28,507 bases of DNA from positions 1 to 28,507 of the forward strand of contig JBIOTQ010000015.1 in assembly GCA_044866075.1 (NCBI GenBank). Reading direction: 5' to 3'. The notes under the pieces are model-generated. The model ran no database searches and was not told where the DNA came from. It saw only the letters and a list, made by a program, of their open reading frames with translations. The stretch is from JBASRP01 sp044866075. GTDB taxonomy: Bacteria; Actinomycetota; AC-67. Shown here in pieces: positions 15,652-22,418 of this stretch (position 1 is the first letter of the stretch; the number at the start of each line of letters is the position of its first letter). A program made the position numbers and the translations under genes.

Positions 15652-15653
15652 CT

Positions 15654-15746
15654 CTCCCCTTTCGGCAGCCCGGCCGACCCCGTCGTGTCGAGGTCCCGTG
15701 GCTTTGCGTCCCCGCCTTGCAGCGGGTTTGCCTTTGTCGCGGGAAG
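15654..15746 (-). ncRNA. Cyclic-di-GMP-I riboswitch (GEMM-I), copy 1
   Basis: Read on the minus strand, the element contains ACAAAGGCAAACC, a P1b hairpin with arms CCCGCT/GGCGGG and a GCAA tetraloop, then GGGACGCAAAGCCACGGG and a terminal GGCCGGGCTGCCGAAAGGGG. These are the conserved GEMM-I core, GNRA loop and receptor-side segments. The P1 helix pairs CTTCCC (15746 to 15741) with GGGGAG (15659 to 15654), which is the CAP1 ribosome binding site. The base at the position equivalent to Vc2 G20 (complement of 15732) is G, as in c-di-GMP-specific members. The riboswitch begins 37 bases after the EAL gene stop and may be read from an own promoter or by read-through. Confidence 0.9.
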
Positions 15747-15782
15747 CGACCTTCTAGTGCGGATCCAAGCCCTGAAGCCTCC

Positions 15783-17093
15783 TTAGCGGACGTGAGGGTT
15801 TTCGTTCGCGTTCGGCAGTCCCTCCGCCCACATCGGTCCGAACTCGACGGCGTGCGGCAGGCGACGGGCGATGCCGTGCCCGGGAGCGCCGAGAAGCACT
15901 CCTTGCCCGAACCCGATCCCGAGCACGCTGAGCGCATCGAGCTGGCGCTCCGTCTCGATCCCTTCCGCGACGATCGCGGCGCCGATCCGCGTACTGAAGG
16001 CAAGGAGACTCGACGCGAGAGCCTGCAACGAGGGATCGTGCTCGATGCCATGCGTCAACGAGAGGTCCAGCTTGATGATGTCCGGATGTAATTGAAGGAC
16101 GTGCTTCAGGCTCGCGAATCCGGCGCACGCGTCGTCGATGGCCAGTCGCATGCCCCGCTCGCGCATCGGCCGGAGCCGCTCCCGCAGTACGTCATAGTCG
16201 TCGACCGGGCGATGCTCCGTAAGCTCGAGCACGATCCGCTCTGCGTCGACGTCGCTCAGCTCCGCCTCGAGTTGAGGGGACAGGAGCGTCGCCGGCGAGA
16301 CGTTCAGAGACAGGTACACGTGCGAGGGGATCTCGTCGAGCGCCCGGACCGCGGCGCGCATGCTCGCGATCTCGAGCTCCAGGCCGAATCCGGCCTCCCA
16401 GGCATCGGCGAACCAGAGAGCCGGGGGACGGCCGTCCGCGAAGCGTGCCAACGCCTCTTCGCCGACGACCACGCGCGAACGCAACGAGACGATCGGTTGC
16501 AGTGAGATACGGACGTCTTGCGTCGCGTGCGCCGCAGCACGTATCCGGTCCATCCGGGCCGTGCGATGCGCCGCATCGGATCGGACGCGCTGGATCTCGC
16601 CCGCAGCCAAGCGGCTCATGAGGCGCAGGAATCGTTCGTGGATGTCGTCCTCCCACGCTGCCGGTTCGTGTCTGACCGCGCATAGCGTGCCGAACAGCGA
16701 ACCATCGGGAAGGGTGATGGGAACGCTCGCGAAAGCACGGATGCCGGCGCGGCGTGTCACACCGAGTGCCGCGGCCGTCTCGTTTTGTCCTACGTCGTTC
16801 ACAACCGACGGCGCAAGGCCCGACATGACGGCCTGACAGAAGGTCTCCGAGATCGGAAGCGACGCACCGGGCCGAAGCCCGAAGGACGCGGCCTCGCCGG
16901 CGATCCAGTGGAAAACCTGCCGATTCCCGCTGAATTCACCGGCGTAGGCCGCATCCGCCCCCAGGTAGAGCTTCGTCGCCTCGATGAGGTCCCCAACGAC
17001 GGCGAAGGGGTCCGTCGTGGCCTCGTGATCACCGACCGCCAAAAGCTCGATCGGAGACGCGTCGCGCTCGAGAGCCGCGATTTCAGCCGCCAT
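15783..17093 (-). CDS. GAF-EAL cyclic-di-GMP phosphodiesterase
   Basis: 436 aa, no membrane segment. Residues 25-165 are a GAF sensor domain (ending with SVPITLPDGSLFGTLCAV), and 195-425 an EAL domain that hydrolyses c-di-GMP to pGpG. Catalytic residues are present: E213 of EAL, N264 (NVSP), E290 and E293 (LELTE), D320-D321, K341 (IKLD), E378 and E380 (EGIE) and Q397. The usual DDFGTG loop is DDACAG here, a change outside the metal ligands, so activity is expected. ATG 17093 has the ribosome binding site AGGAGG 4 bases upstream; the frame extends 13 codons further to a TTG that is unlikely to be used. It lies directly upstream of the c-di-GMP riboswitch and CAP1, so it lowers the signal that the riboswitch reads. 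Confidence 0.94.
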   Translation of the reverse strand: MAAEIAALERDASPIELLAVGDHEATTDPFAVVGDLIEATKLYLGADAAYAGEFSGNRQVFHWIAGEAASFGLRPGASLPISETFCQAVMSGLAPSVVNDVGQNETAAALGVTRRAGIRAFASVPITLPDGSLFGTLCAVRHEPAAWEDDIHERFLRLMSRLAAGEIQRVRSDAAHRTARMDRIRAAAHATQDVRISLQPIVSLRSRVVVGEEALARFADGRPPALWFADAWEAGFGLELEIASMRAAVRALDEIPSHVYLSLNVSPATLLSPQLEAELSDVDAERIVLELTEHRPVDDYDVLRERLRPMRERGMRLAIDDACAGFASLKHVLQLHPDIIKLDLSLTHGIEHDPSLQALASSLLAFSTRIGAAIVAEGIETERQLDALSVLGIGFGQGVLLGAPGHGIARRLPHAVEFGPMWAEGLPNANENPHVR

Positions 17094-17382
17094 TGATCCT
17101 CCTACTAACGGCGAGGGCCCCCACTCTCGCAACGGTCAAATGGTTGCCCGGGCGGCGGGGAAGTGATCACAGCGCACGCGACTGCGGAAATAATCGCTCC
17201 TGCGATGGTTGAAGCATTCGTTCCAGAAGTCAAGGGATACGCATCGCTTGAATCGTCATTCACTTCGTGAGAATTGGGTCGTCGTGTCACCAAGCGCGAC
17301 AAGGCGGGTCATCCAAAAGATGGGGGTTGTCTGAAACGTGAGGCTCGCTGCGGAGACGTCCTGAAGCCGCGCTAGAGACGGA
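17094..17382. other. Lower-GC gap between the EAL gene and the glutaredoxin-like gene
   Basis: About 290 bases of visibly lower GC. They must hold the EAL gene promoter; a TTGACT occurs on the minus strand near 17190, but no good -10 at standard spacing was found. A 65-codon frame on the minus strand (17105-17302) has one hydrophobic stretch but no ribosome binding site or family signature. No terminator was recognised. Confidence 0.4.
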
Positions 17383-17610
17383 TCATCGCTTTCGTCGCAT
17401 CGCCCGGCGGAGAGCCTCTTGGTCGATCTGCCCTTCCGCCACAACGCGTCCTCCGACCTCGAGCACGGGGGTTCGCAACCTGTATTCGTGCTCGTCGGAA
17501 ACGAGGACCTCTTCATAGGAGAGTCCGAGCGCGGCAAGCGCGTCCTTCGCATGCTCGCATAGGCCGCAGTTCTCGCTCGTGTAGAGGACGAGCGACTCGC
17601 GCGGCTTCAC
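17383..17610 (-). CDS. Glutaredoxin-like thiol-disulfide protein
   Basis: 75 aa, single thioredoxin-fold domain. It begins with a beta strand (LVLYTSENCGLCEHAKDAL) that holds the redox pair C15-G-L-C18. A cis-Pro segment in TPVLEVGG is followed by a C-terminal helix. Size and motif match small glutaredoxin/DUF836-type proteins, which reduce or exchange disulfides in the cytoplasm. GTG 17610 overlaps the stop of the membrane protein upstream (GTGA), so the two are coupled. It is the last gene of the series FAD oxidoreductase, ligase, membrane protein, glutaredoxin-like. The partner is unknown. Confidence 0.85.
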   Translation of the reverse strand: MKPRESLVLYTSENCGLCEHAKDALAALGLSYEEVLVSDEHEYRLRTPVLEVGGRVVAEGQIDQEALRRAMRRKR

Positions 17611-18293
17611 GACTCCTCATCCGCCGGCGCCGGCCGCGGCGCGCGCGAGGCCAGACGGAACCCGAGGAACATCACGATGACCCCGACGGCGAGGAACACA
17701 CTGAAGACCGACCCGCGACCGTAGCGCGCGACGGAGCTTCCGATCGCCACCACCGTCGCCCCGAACGCGATGAGCCAGTTCCCGCGGATCCGATACACGG
17801 GCAACCGCCCGCCGCGCCCCGACGCGAAGGCGATGAGAACCACGATCACGTACGCCGGGATGCTGAGATACGTCGCGAGTTTCGCCACGAACGTATCGCT
17901 CCCCCACGCGCGGCTGCCCTTCGGGATGTTGCGTCCGGCGTCGGCGGGGAGGTGCACCGACGCCGACGCGACCGCGACGACGGCGATCACCGCGGCGGCG
18001 AGGACGAGCAGGAGCATCAGCGCGATCAGCGGACGCCGCTGCAGCAGCGCCACGCTTCCGAGCGCGAGGAACGGCACGTTGAGCAACGCGCCGAACAGCC
18101 AGTAGACGCGGAACAACGTGGGGTCCCAGCCGCCGCTGACGCCGGCGGCGACGGCGAGAGAGGCGATCGCGTACATCGTCATCGCGATCCCCCACGCCAG
18201 CTGCGGCAGTCGTTTGCGGTGTGCGTACTGCGTCAGCAGCTGGATCGCGAAGATCGTGGAGACGAGTGCCGCAGCGGCCGGGAACGCGACCAC
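17607..18293 (-). CDS. Multi-spanning membrane protein, unknown function
   Basis: 228 aa from GTG 18293, which starts 2 bases after the ligase stop. Hydrophobic segments at roughly 3-20, 34-53, 62-82, 90-116, 135-158, 170-190 and 195-212 suggest seven helices; the C-terminus is Arg/Pro/Glu-rich and short. The translation upstream of this GTG lies inside the ligase gene and is Arg-rich non-coding, so the shorter start is used. No enzyme or transport motif is visible. It sits between an acyl-CoA synthetase-like gene and a glutaredoxin-like gene with overlapping stop/start codons, which says only that the three are expressed together. Confidence 0.8.
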   Translation of the reverse strand: MVAFPAAAALVSTIFAIQLLTQYAHRKRLPQLAWGIAMTMYAIASLAVAAGVSGGWDPTLFRVYWLFGALLNVPFLALGSVALLQRRPLIALMLLLVLAAAVIAVVAVASASVHLPADAGRNIPKGSRAWGSDTFVAKLATYLSIPAYVIVVLIAFASGRGGRLPVYRIRGNWLIAFGATVVAIGSSVARYGRGSVFSVFLAVGVIVMFLGFRLASRAPRPAPADEES

Positions 18294-18295
18294 GC

Positions 18296-19828
18296 TTACG
18301 AGCGTTCCGGCTGCCGGTCGGCGCCGTCCCGGAGAACGCGCTTCAAAACCTTGCCCGTCGGAAGGGTCGGGAGCTCGGCCACGAACTCGATCACCTCGGG
18401 GCACTTGAACCGCGCAAGCGACCGTTTGCAGTGCTCGAGGAGCTCCTCTTCGGTCGCCGTCGCGTCCGGCTTCAACACGACGAACGCCTTCACCGCCTCG
18501 CCCGTGTAGGGATGCGGCACGCCAATCACCGCAACGTCGGCGACCTTCGGATGCCGGAAGATCGCGTCTTCCACCTCGCGTGGATAGACGTTGAAACCGC
18601 TGACGAGGATGAGGTCCTTGATGCGATCGACCAGGAAGATGTAGCCGTCCTCGTCGGCGTAGCCGACATCGCCCGTACGGAACCAGCCGTCGCGGATCGC
18701 CTCGTCGGACGCCTCCTTCTGACGCCAGTACCCGCTGAACACGTTCGGGCCGCGTACGAGGATCTCGCCGGGATCTCCGTCCTCGACGTCATCGCCGTCG
18801 TGATCGACGATGCGGACCTCTACGCCGGGCAGCGGCTTGCCGATCGACCCGGGCTTCGCCTGCTCCCCCATCGCCGTCGATGTCACGGCCGGCGCCGTCT
18901 CGGTCAGCCCGTAGCCCTCCCAGATCGTGATCCCGAGCTTGCGCCGGAAGTCCTCGAGTACAGCGCCCGGAAGCGGCGCCGCGCCCGACACGGCCACCCT
19001 GACGCTCGACAGGTCGTAGCGCTCGACGCCGGGCGTGTTGAGCCACGCGATGAACATCGGCGGCGCGCCGAACAATACCGTCACCTTGTGCCGCTCGATG
19101 GCATCGAGGGATCCGACGGCGTCGAAGCGCTCTTGCAGCACGGCCGAGGCCCCGACGCGCATCGTCAGTCCGAGGATCACGTTGAGCGCGTAGATGTGAA
19201 ACATCGGGAGCGTCAGCAGCACGACGTCGTCCTCGGCCTCGGCGAGAAGCGGCGCCTTCGCCATCTGATCGAGGTTCGCCAAGAGGTTGCCGTGCGACAG
19301 CATCGCGCCCTTCGGCTTCCCGGTCGTCCCGCTCGTGTACGCGAGGACCGCGAGATCATCGGCTCCGATATCCACCGCGGGAGGTTCCGCGCCGCGGCCC
19401 GTCATCTGGTCCCACGTCATCGCGCCGACGGGCGCGTGCGTCCCGGCGACGATCACGTGCTCGAGCATCGGCAGCGTGTCGCGAATGCCGTCGACGGTCG
19501 CGGCGAATGGCTCGGCGGCGACGATCGCGCGCGCGTCCGCGTCGGCCACGATGTACGCGACCTCCTCGGCCGTGTACATCGTGTTGAGCGGGATCATCAC
19601 GCCGCCGGCGCGCAGAAGCCCCTGATACGCATAGACGAAGTGCGGGATGTTGTGGACCAGAACGGCGACGCGATCGCCCTTCTTGATCCCCAGCGACGCG
19701 AAACCCGCGGCGGCGCGGTCGATCGCGAGATCGACCTCCCCGTAGGGGATCGCCCGGTCGTGGAAGATGAGCGCAGTCTTGTCCGGAACGCGGCGCGCCG
19801 TCTCCCTGACGAGGTTCGCGACGTTCAC
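18296..19828 (-). CDS. Long-chain-fatty-acid--CoA ligase-like AMP-forming enzyme
   Basis: 510 aa, the normal size of the ANL (acyl-CoA synthetase) superfamily. It activates a carboxylic acid with ATP to an acyl-AMP and then to acyl-CoA. Motifs in order: AMP-binding loop YTSGTTGKPKGAMLSH (164-179), GYGLTETAP (about 300), DGWFRTGDVGYADEDGYIF with the ribose-binding Asp, the hinge region VDRIKDLIL, and the catalytic lysine in LPTGKVLKR near the C-terminus. All are intact. GTG 19828 is taken as start because conserved sequence begins right after it; a TTG at 19840 is an alternative. The FAD oxidoreductase stop is 41 bases upstream. Chain-length preference cannot be read from this. Confidence 0.93.
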   Translation of the reverse strand: MNVANLVRETARRVPDKTALIFHDRAIPYGEVDLAIDRAAAGFASLGIKKGDRVAVLVHNIPHFVYAYQGLLRAGGVMIPLNTMYTAEEVAYIVADADARAIVAAEPFAATVDGIRDTLPMLEHVIVAGTHAPVGAMTWDQMTGRGAEPPAVDIGADDLAVLAYTSGTTGKPKGAMLSHGNLLANLDQMAKAPLLAEAEDDVVLLTLPMFHIYALNVILGLTMRVGASAVLQERFDAVGSLDAIERHKVTVLFGAPPMFIAWLNTPGVERYDLSSVRVAVSGAAPLPGAVLEDFRRKLGITIWEGYGLTETAPAVTSTAMGEQAKPGSIGKPLPGVEVRIVDHDGDDVEDGDPGEILVRGPNVFSGYWRQKEASDEAIRDGWFRTGDVGYADEDGYIFLVDRIKDLILVSGFNVYPREVEDAIFRHPKVADVAVIGVPHPYTGEAVKAFVVLKPDATATEEELLEHCKRSLARFKCPEVIEFVAELPTLPTGKVLKRVLRDGADRQPERS

Positions 19829-19869
19829 CGCTTCATCCAACCCGTCTCCGCATCCATGCCTTAGATGCC

Positions 19870-21198
19870 TTACCCCAGGAACGCGCCACGCTCGCCGAGG
19901 ATGCGCCGCACCTCCGCGACGTCGACGCCGCGCGCGGAGAGCCCCTTCTGAGCGGCCAGTGCCGCCGCGACCCCCGCCGCCTCGCCCTGCGCCATCGACG
20001 GCGCGATCACGCGCGTCGACGCCAGCGCCTCGTGCGTCGCCGATATGCACCGCCCGGCGACGAGGAGGTTATCGACCTCGCCGGCGACGAGGGATCGATA
20101 CGGGACCTGGTAATAGGCGCCGGGGTCGAGCCAGCGCCACTCCGTCGCTTTGCCTTCGACGTGGAACTCTTGCGGCCACGCGCCACAGGCGACCGCATCG
20201 TCGAAGCGAGCGGCGCCGAGCACGTCCTCACCGGTCAGCACGTAGTCGCCCGTCGCGCGGCGTGTCTCGCGCACGCCGAGCTGCGTCGGCGTGTCCGCGA
20301 AGAACGACTCCGCGAAGCCGGGCATGTACGCCTTGAGGAAGCGTCCGGACTTCTCCGCCTCGGCGCGGCCGGCGATCTCCGCCGCCGTGGCCTCGAAGAG
20401 ATCCGTCATGTCCGGCGCGTGTCCCTCGACGCCGATACGCGTCATCGCCCCCAGCGCCTCCCCCGGCCGGAAGGTCGGGAGCACGGCGCCGCCCGAGCGC
20501 GACAGATCCCATTCCGGCGCCTGCCCTTCGTTCGCGATCAGCTCGTTCAGGCGATCGAGTCCCGCCGCGTAGGCCGCTTGCACGTCCACGTTCTGCATCA
20601 CGAACTGCATCGACGGGAACTGCCGCTGGCCAGGGCCGCCGGATTCGACGCGGCAGCCGGCGTGGAACGCAACGTCGGCGTCGCCGGACGCGTCGACGAA
20701 CATCTTGGCCGTGATGGCGACCGGCCCGCGTTTGGACCCAACGATCACCGCGTCGATCGTCCGGCCGGTCCGAACCACCTCGGTGACGGTGGCGTGGAGC
20801 AGCGGCGTGAGCATCGCCTCCGCGCTCACCCACCGGTCGGCTTGCCACTTGTACGCCCACGGCACGTAGAGGAGGACGGCAGACTCCTTGTAAGGGATGG
20901 GGCCGATGCCGCCTCCGTCCGCCTTCAGACCCTCCGCCCAGCGCTCGGCGAAACCACGGCAGACCAGGTCGAACGCGTCGCCCGCCTTCTTGTAGAGGCC
21001 GCAGACCGTGCCGACCCAGGCCGAGGTCGCGTTGCCCCCGAAGAAGCCGTAGCGCTCGACGAGCGCCGTGCGGACCCCCGACTGCGCGGACGCGATCGCC
21101 GCCGCGAGCCCCGCCGATCCGCCGCCGACCACCGCGACGTCGACCTCGAGGATGACCGGTGCATCCCGTTCGGCGAGATGGTACGTGTTGGTCGGCAT
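19870..21198 (-). CDS. FAD-dependent oxidoreductase
   Basis: 442-aa flavoprotein of the FAD_oxidored type. The dinucleotide-binding fold is near the N-terminus: VDVAVVGGGSAGLAAAIASA with G25-G-G-S-A-G30. The second FAD segment is MFVDASGDADVAFHAGC, and the C-terminal region NLLVAGRCISATHEALAS closes the FAD site. ATG 21198 has GGAG 5 bases upstream. The frame continues far upstream through the riboswitch region, but that part is not coding. It is the first gene of the minus-strand series that includes the ligase at 18296. The substrate is unknown. Confidence 0.92.
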   Translation of the reverse strand: MPTNTYHLAERDAPVILEVDVAVVGGGSAGLAAAIASAQSGVRTALVERYGFFGGNATSAWVGTVCGLYKKAGDAFDLVCRGFAERWAEGLKADGGGIGPIPYKESAVLLYVPWAYKWQADRWVSAEAMLTPLLHATVTEVVRTGRTIDAVIVGSKRGPVAITAKMFVDASGDADVAFHAGCRVESGGPGQRQFPSMQFVMQNVDVQAAYAAGLDRLNELIANEGQAPEWDLSRSGGAVLPTFRPGEALGAMTRIGVEGHAPDMTDLFEATAAEIAGRAEAEKSGRFLKAYMPGFAESFFADTPTQLGVRETRRATGDYVLTGEDVLGAARFDDAVACGAWPQEFHVEGKATEWRWLDPGAYYQVPYRSLVAGEVDNLLVAGRCISATHEALASTRVIAPSMAQGEAAGVAAALAAQKGLSARGVDVAEVRRILGERGAFLG

Positions 21199-21451
21199 CG
21201 GGACTCCGGTCCTCGATCCAAGTTTTTTCGTGCGGCGCCGCGCAGTGTAGGGCCACCGCCGAAGCCCGGCCAACGCACCGAAACGGGCGAGCCACCATCG
21301 TGCCAAGCGCGTGTCTTCCCGGCGAACCGGGCGCGGATCCGCCGGTGCATAGCGAAAAGGAGCTAGGGAGTTTTGGTCACGGTACGTGGTCAAGACTACG
21401 GAGAGGCGACCCGATACACGCTTCGAACATTGAAATCCCGATAGGCAGTCA
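21199..21451. other. Divergent control region between the FAD oxidoreductase and riboswitch 2
   Basis: About 250 bases that must carry the promoters of the FAD oxidoreductase (minus) and of riboswitch 2 (plus). Candidate plus-strand boxes occur around 21370-21440 (for example TTGGTC near 21373), but none is convincing. No coding sequence is supported. Confidence 0.4.
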
Positions 21452-21552
21452 GTCTCCACGACAAAGGCAAACCCGTCGCAAGACGGGGACGCAAAGCCAC
21501 GGGACCCCGCAGAGGGAACGCAAAGGGGTCGGCCGGGTTGCCGAATGGGGAC
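21452..21552 (+). ncRNA. Cyclic-di-GMP-I riboswitch (GEMM-I), copy 2
   Basis: The element has ACAAAGGCAAACC (from 21461), P1b with arms CCCGTC/GACGGG and a GCAA tetraloop (21472-21487), then GGGACGCAAAGCCACGGG, a stem GACCCC/GGGGTC (21503-21508 with 21525-21530) and GGCCGGGTTGCCGAATGGGG. The closing P1 pairs GTCTCC (21452-21457) with GGGGAC (21547-21552); compared with copy 1 these bases differ but still pair. Position 21466, equivalent to Vc2 G20, is G. Unlike copy 1, about 110 bases of expression platform separate it from the CAP2 start. Confidence 0.92.
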
Positions 21553-21661
21553 GACGGGATCGCGAGCCCGTCGAACCCGAAGGCGCAAGGTCAGCAGGGA
21601 TGCTGAGTCGTTCGGGGGAGGCGGGCTGTCTGTTCGGGCCGAGAAGTAGGGGGCCGAACAG
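21552..21661 (+). promoter_or_regulatory. Expression platform of riboswitch 2
   Basis: Three hairpins lie between the aptamer and CAP2: CGACGGG/CCCGTCG (21552-21558 with 21567-21573), CCCGAA/TTCGGG (21576-21581 with 21611-21616) enclosing TCAGCA-GGGA-TGCTGA (21591-21606), and CTGTTCGG/CCGAACAG (21630-21637 with 21654-21661). The last abuts ATG 21662 and encloses the ribosome binding site AGGGGG (21648-21653). The first hairpin competes for the last base of P1. There is no T tract, so control of translation is more likely than termination. Confidence 0.6.
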
Positions 21662-22354
21662 ATGGGCAAGCGAACCGTTTCAATACTGATCCTCGGCGCA
21701 CTCGTCGCCGGATTCATCGCGGTTTCCGCACCATCCGCCAGCGCGCTCACGAGCGTCGAATCGTGTTTCTACAGTGCGACGAACGCCGAGCGGGCCTCGC
21801 GCGGGATCAAGAAACTCGCTCTCTACAGCGACCTGACGTCGAACGCCCGTCACCACAGCCAGGAGATGGCGAACGACGGCACCATCTACCACAACAACAA
21901 CCTCGGCAACGAGATCGGTGGGAACTGGTGGGCCCTCGGCGAGAACGTCGGGATGGGTCCGGACTGCAATTCGATCCAGGACGCGTTCATGGCGTCGCCG
22001 GGCCACAAGGCCAACATCCTTGACAAGGACTACAACCAGGTCGGCGTTGGCGTCGTGATCAAGGACGGAACCGTGTACGTGACGGTGGTGTTCGCCGGTC
22101 GCAAGAGCACCTCGACCACGACGACGGTCCGGCGTACCTCGACCACGACCAAGAGAACGACGACGACCACCACCCGCCGCACGGCGACGCCGGCGACGCA
22201 TAGGGCCGTCGCACCGAAGCCGAAGCCCAAACCGAAGCCGAAGCCCGCGCCCGTCTTCCACGCGACACCGATGACGGTTTCCGTCCTCGTGAAGCTCGTT
22301 GGTATGGACGCGCGTCAGGTCGATCCTGCGACCGGCGCCGCCATGGGGGTTTAA
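21662..22354 (+). CDS. Secreted CAP/SCP-domain protein 2, under a c-di-GMP-I riboswitch
   Basis: 230 aa, a close paralogue of the protein at 15019-15651. Signal peptide 1-28 (ending SASA), CAP domain about 32-146 with HNNNLGNEIGGNWWALGENVG and AFMASPGHKANIL (H65, E94, H115), and Cys35/Cys102. The linker is longer and different from copy 1: Thr/Arg-rich (149-180) and then Lys-Pro repeats (186-196), typical of a wall-spanning or flexible stalk. The final tail KLVGMDARQVDPATGAAMGV matches copy 1 although the linkers do not. ATG 21662 is directly preceded by a hairpin that holds its ribosome binding site. A strong terminator follows. Confidence 0.92.
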   Translation: MGKRTVSILILGALVAGFIAVSAPSASALTSVESCFYSATNAERASRGIKKLALYSDLTSNARHHSQEMANDGTIYHNNNLGNEIGGNWWALGENVGMGPDCNSIQDAFMASPGHKANILDKDYNQVGVGVVIKDGTVYVTVVFAGRKSTSTTTTVRRTSTTTKRTTTTTTRRTATPATHRAVAPKPKPKPKPKPAPVFHATPMTVSVLVKLVGMDARQVDPATGAAMGV

Positions 22355-22370
22355 AGAAGCCCATCTCCGC

Positions 22371-22408
22371 GCCCCGGGGCATCCGTGCCCCGGGGCCGGC
22401 CCCTTTTC
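22371..22408 (+). terminator. Intrinsic terminator after CAP2
   Basis: A perfect 11-bp stem GCCCCGGGGCA / TGCCCCGGGGC (22371-22381 with 22386-22396) with the loop TCCG is followed by GC-rich bases and TTTT (22404-22407). It separates CAP2 from the convergent penicillin-binding protein gene. Confidence 0.8.
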
Positions 22409-22418
22409 TAGGGCCAGA

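Noticed and set aside
17105..17302. 65-codon frame upstream of the EAL gene
   Set aside because: No ribosome binding site, no family signature, and its end abuts the EAL ribosome site; composition is only weakly protein-like.
21199..21750. Extension of the FAD oxidoreductase frame upstream into riboswitch 2 and CAP2
   Set aside because: It crosses a conserved RNA element on the other strand, and ATG 21198 with GGAG directly precedes the Rossmann fold.
15019..22354. Composite transposon bounded by the two CAP cassettes
   Set aside because: No transposase, terminal inverted repeats or target-site duplications are visible; the cassettes have diverged as ordinary paralogues.
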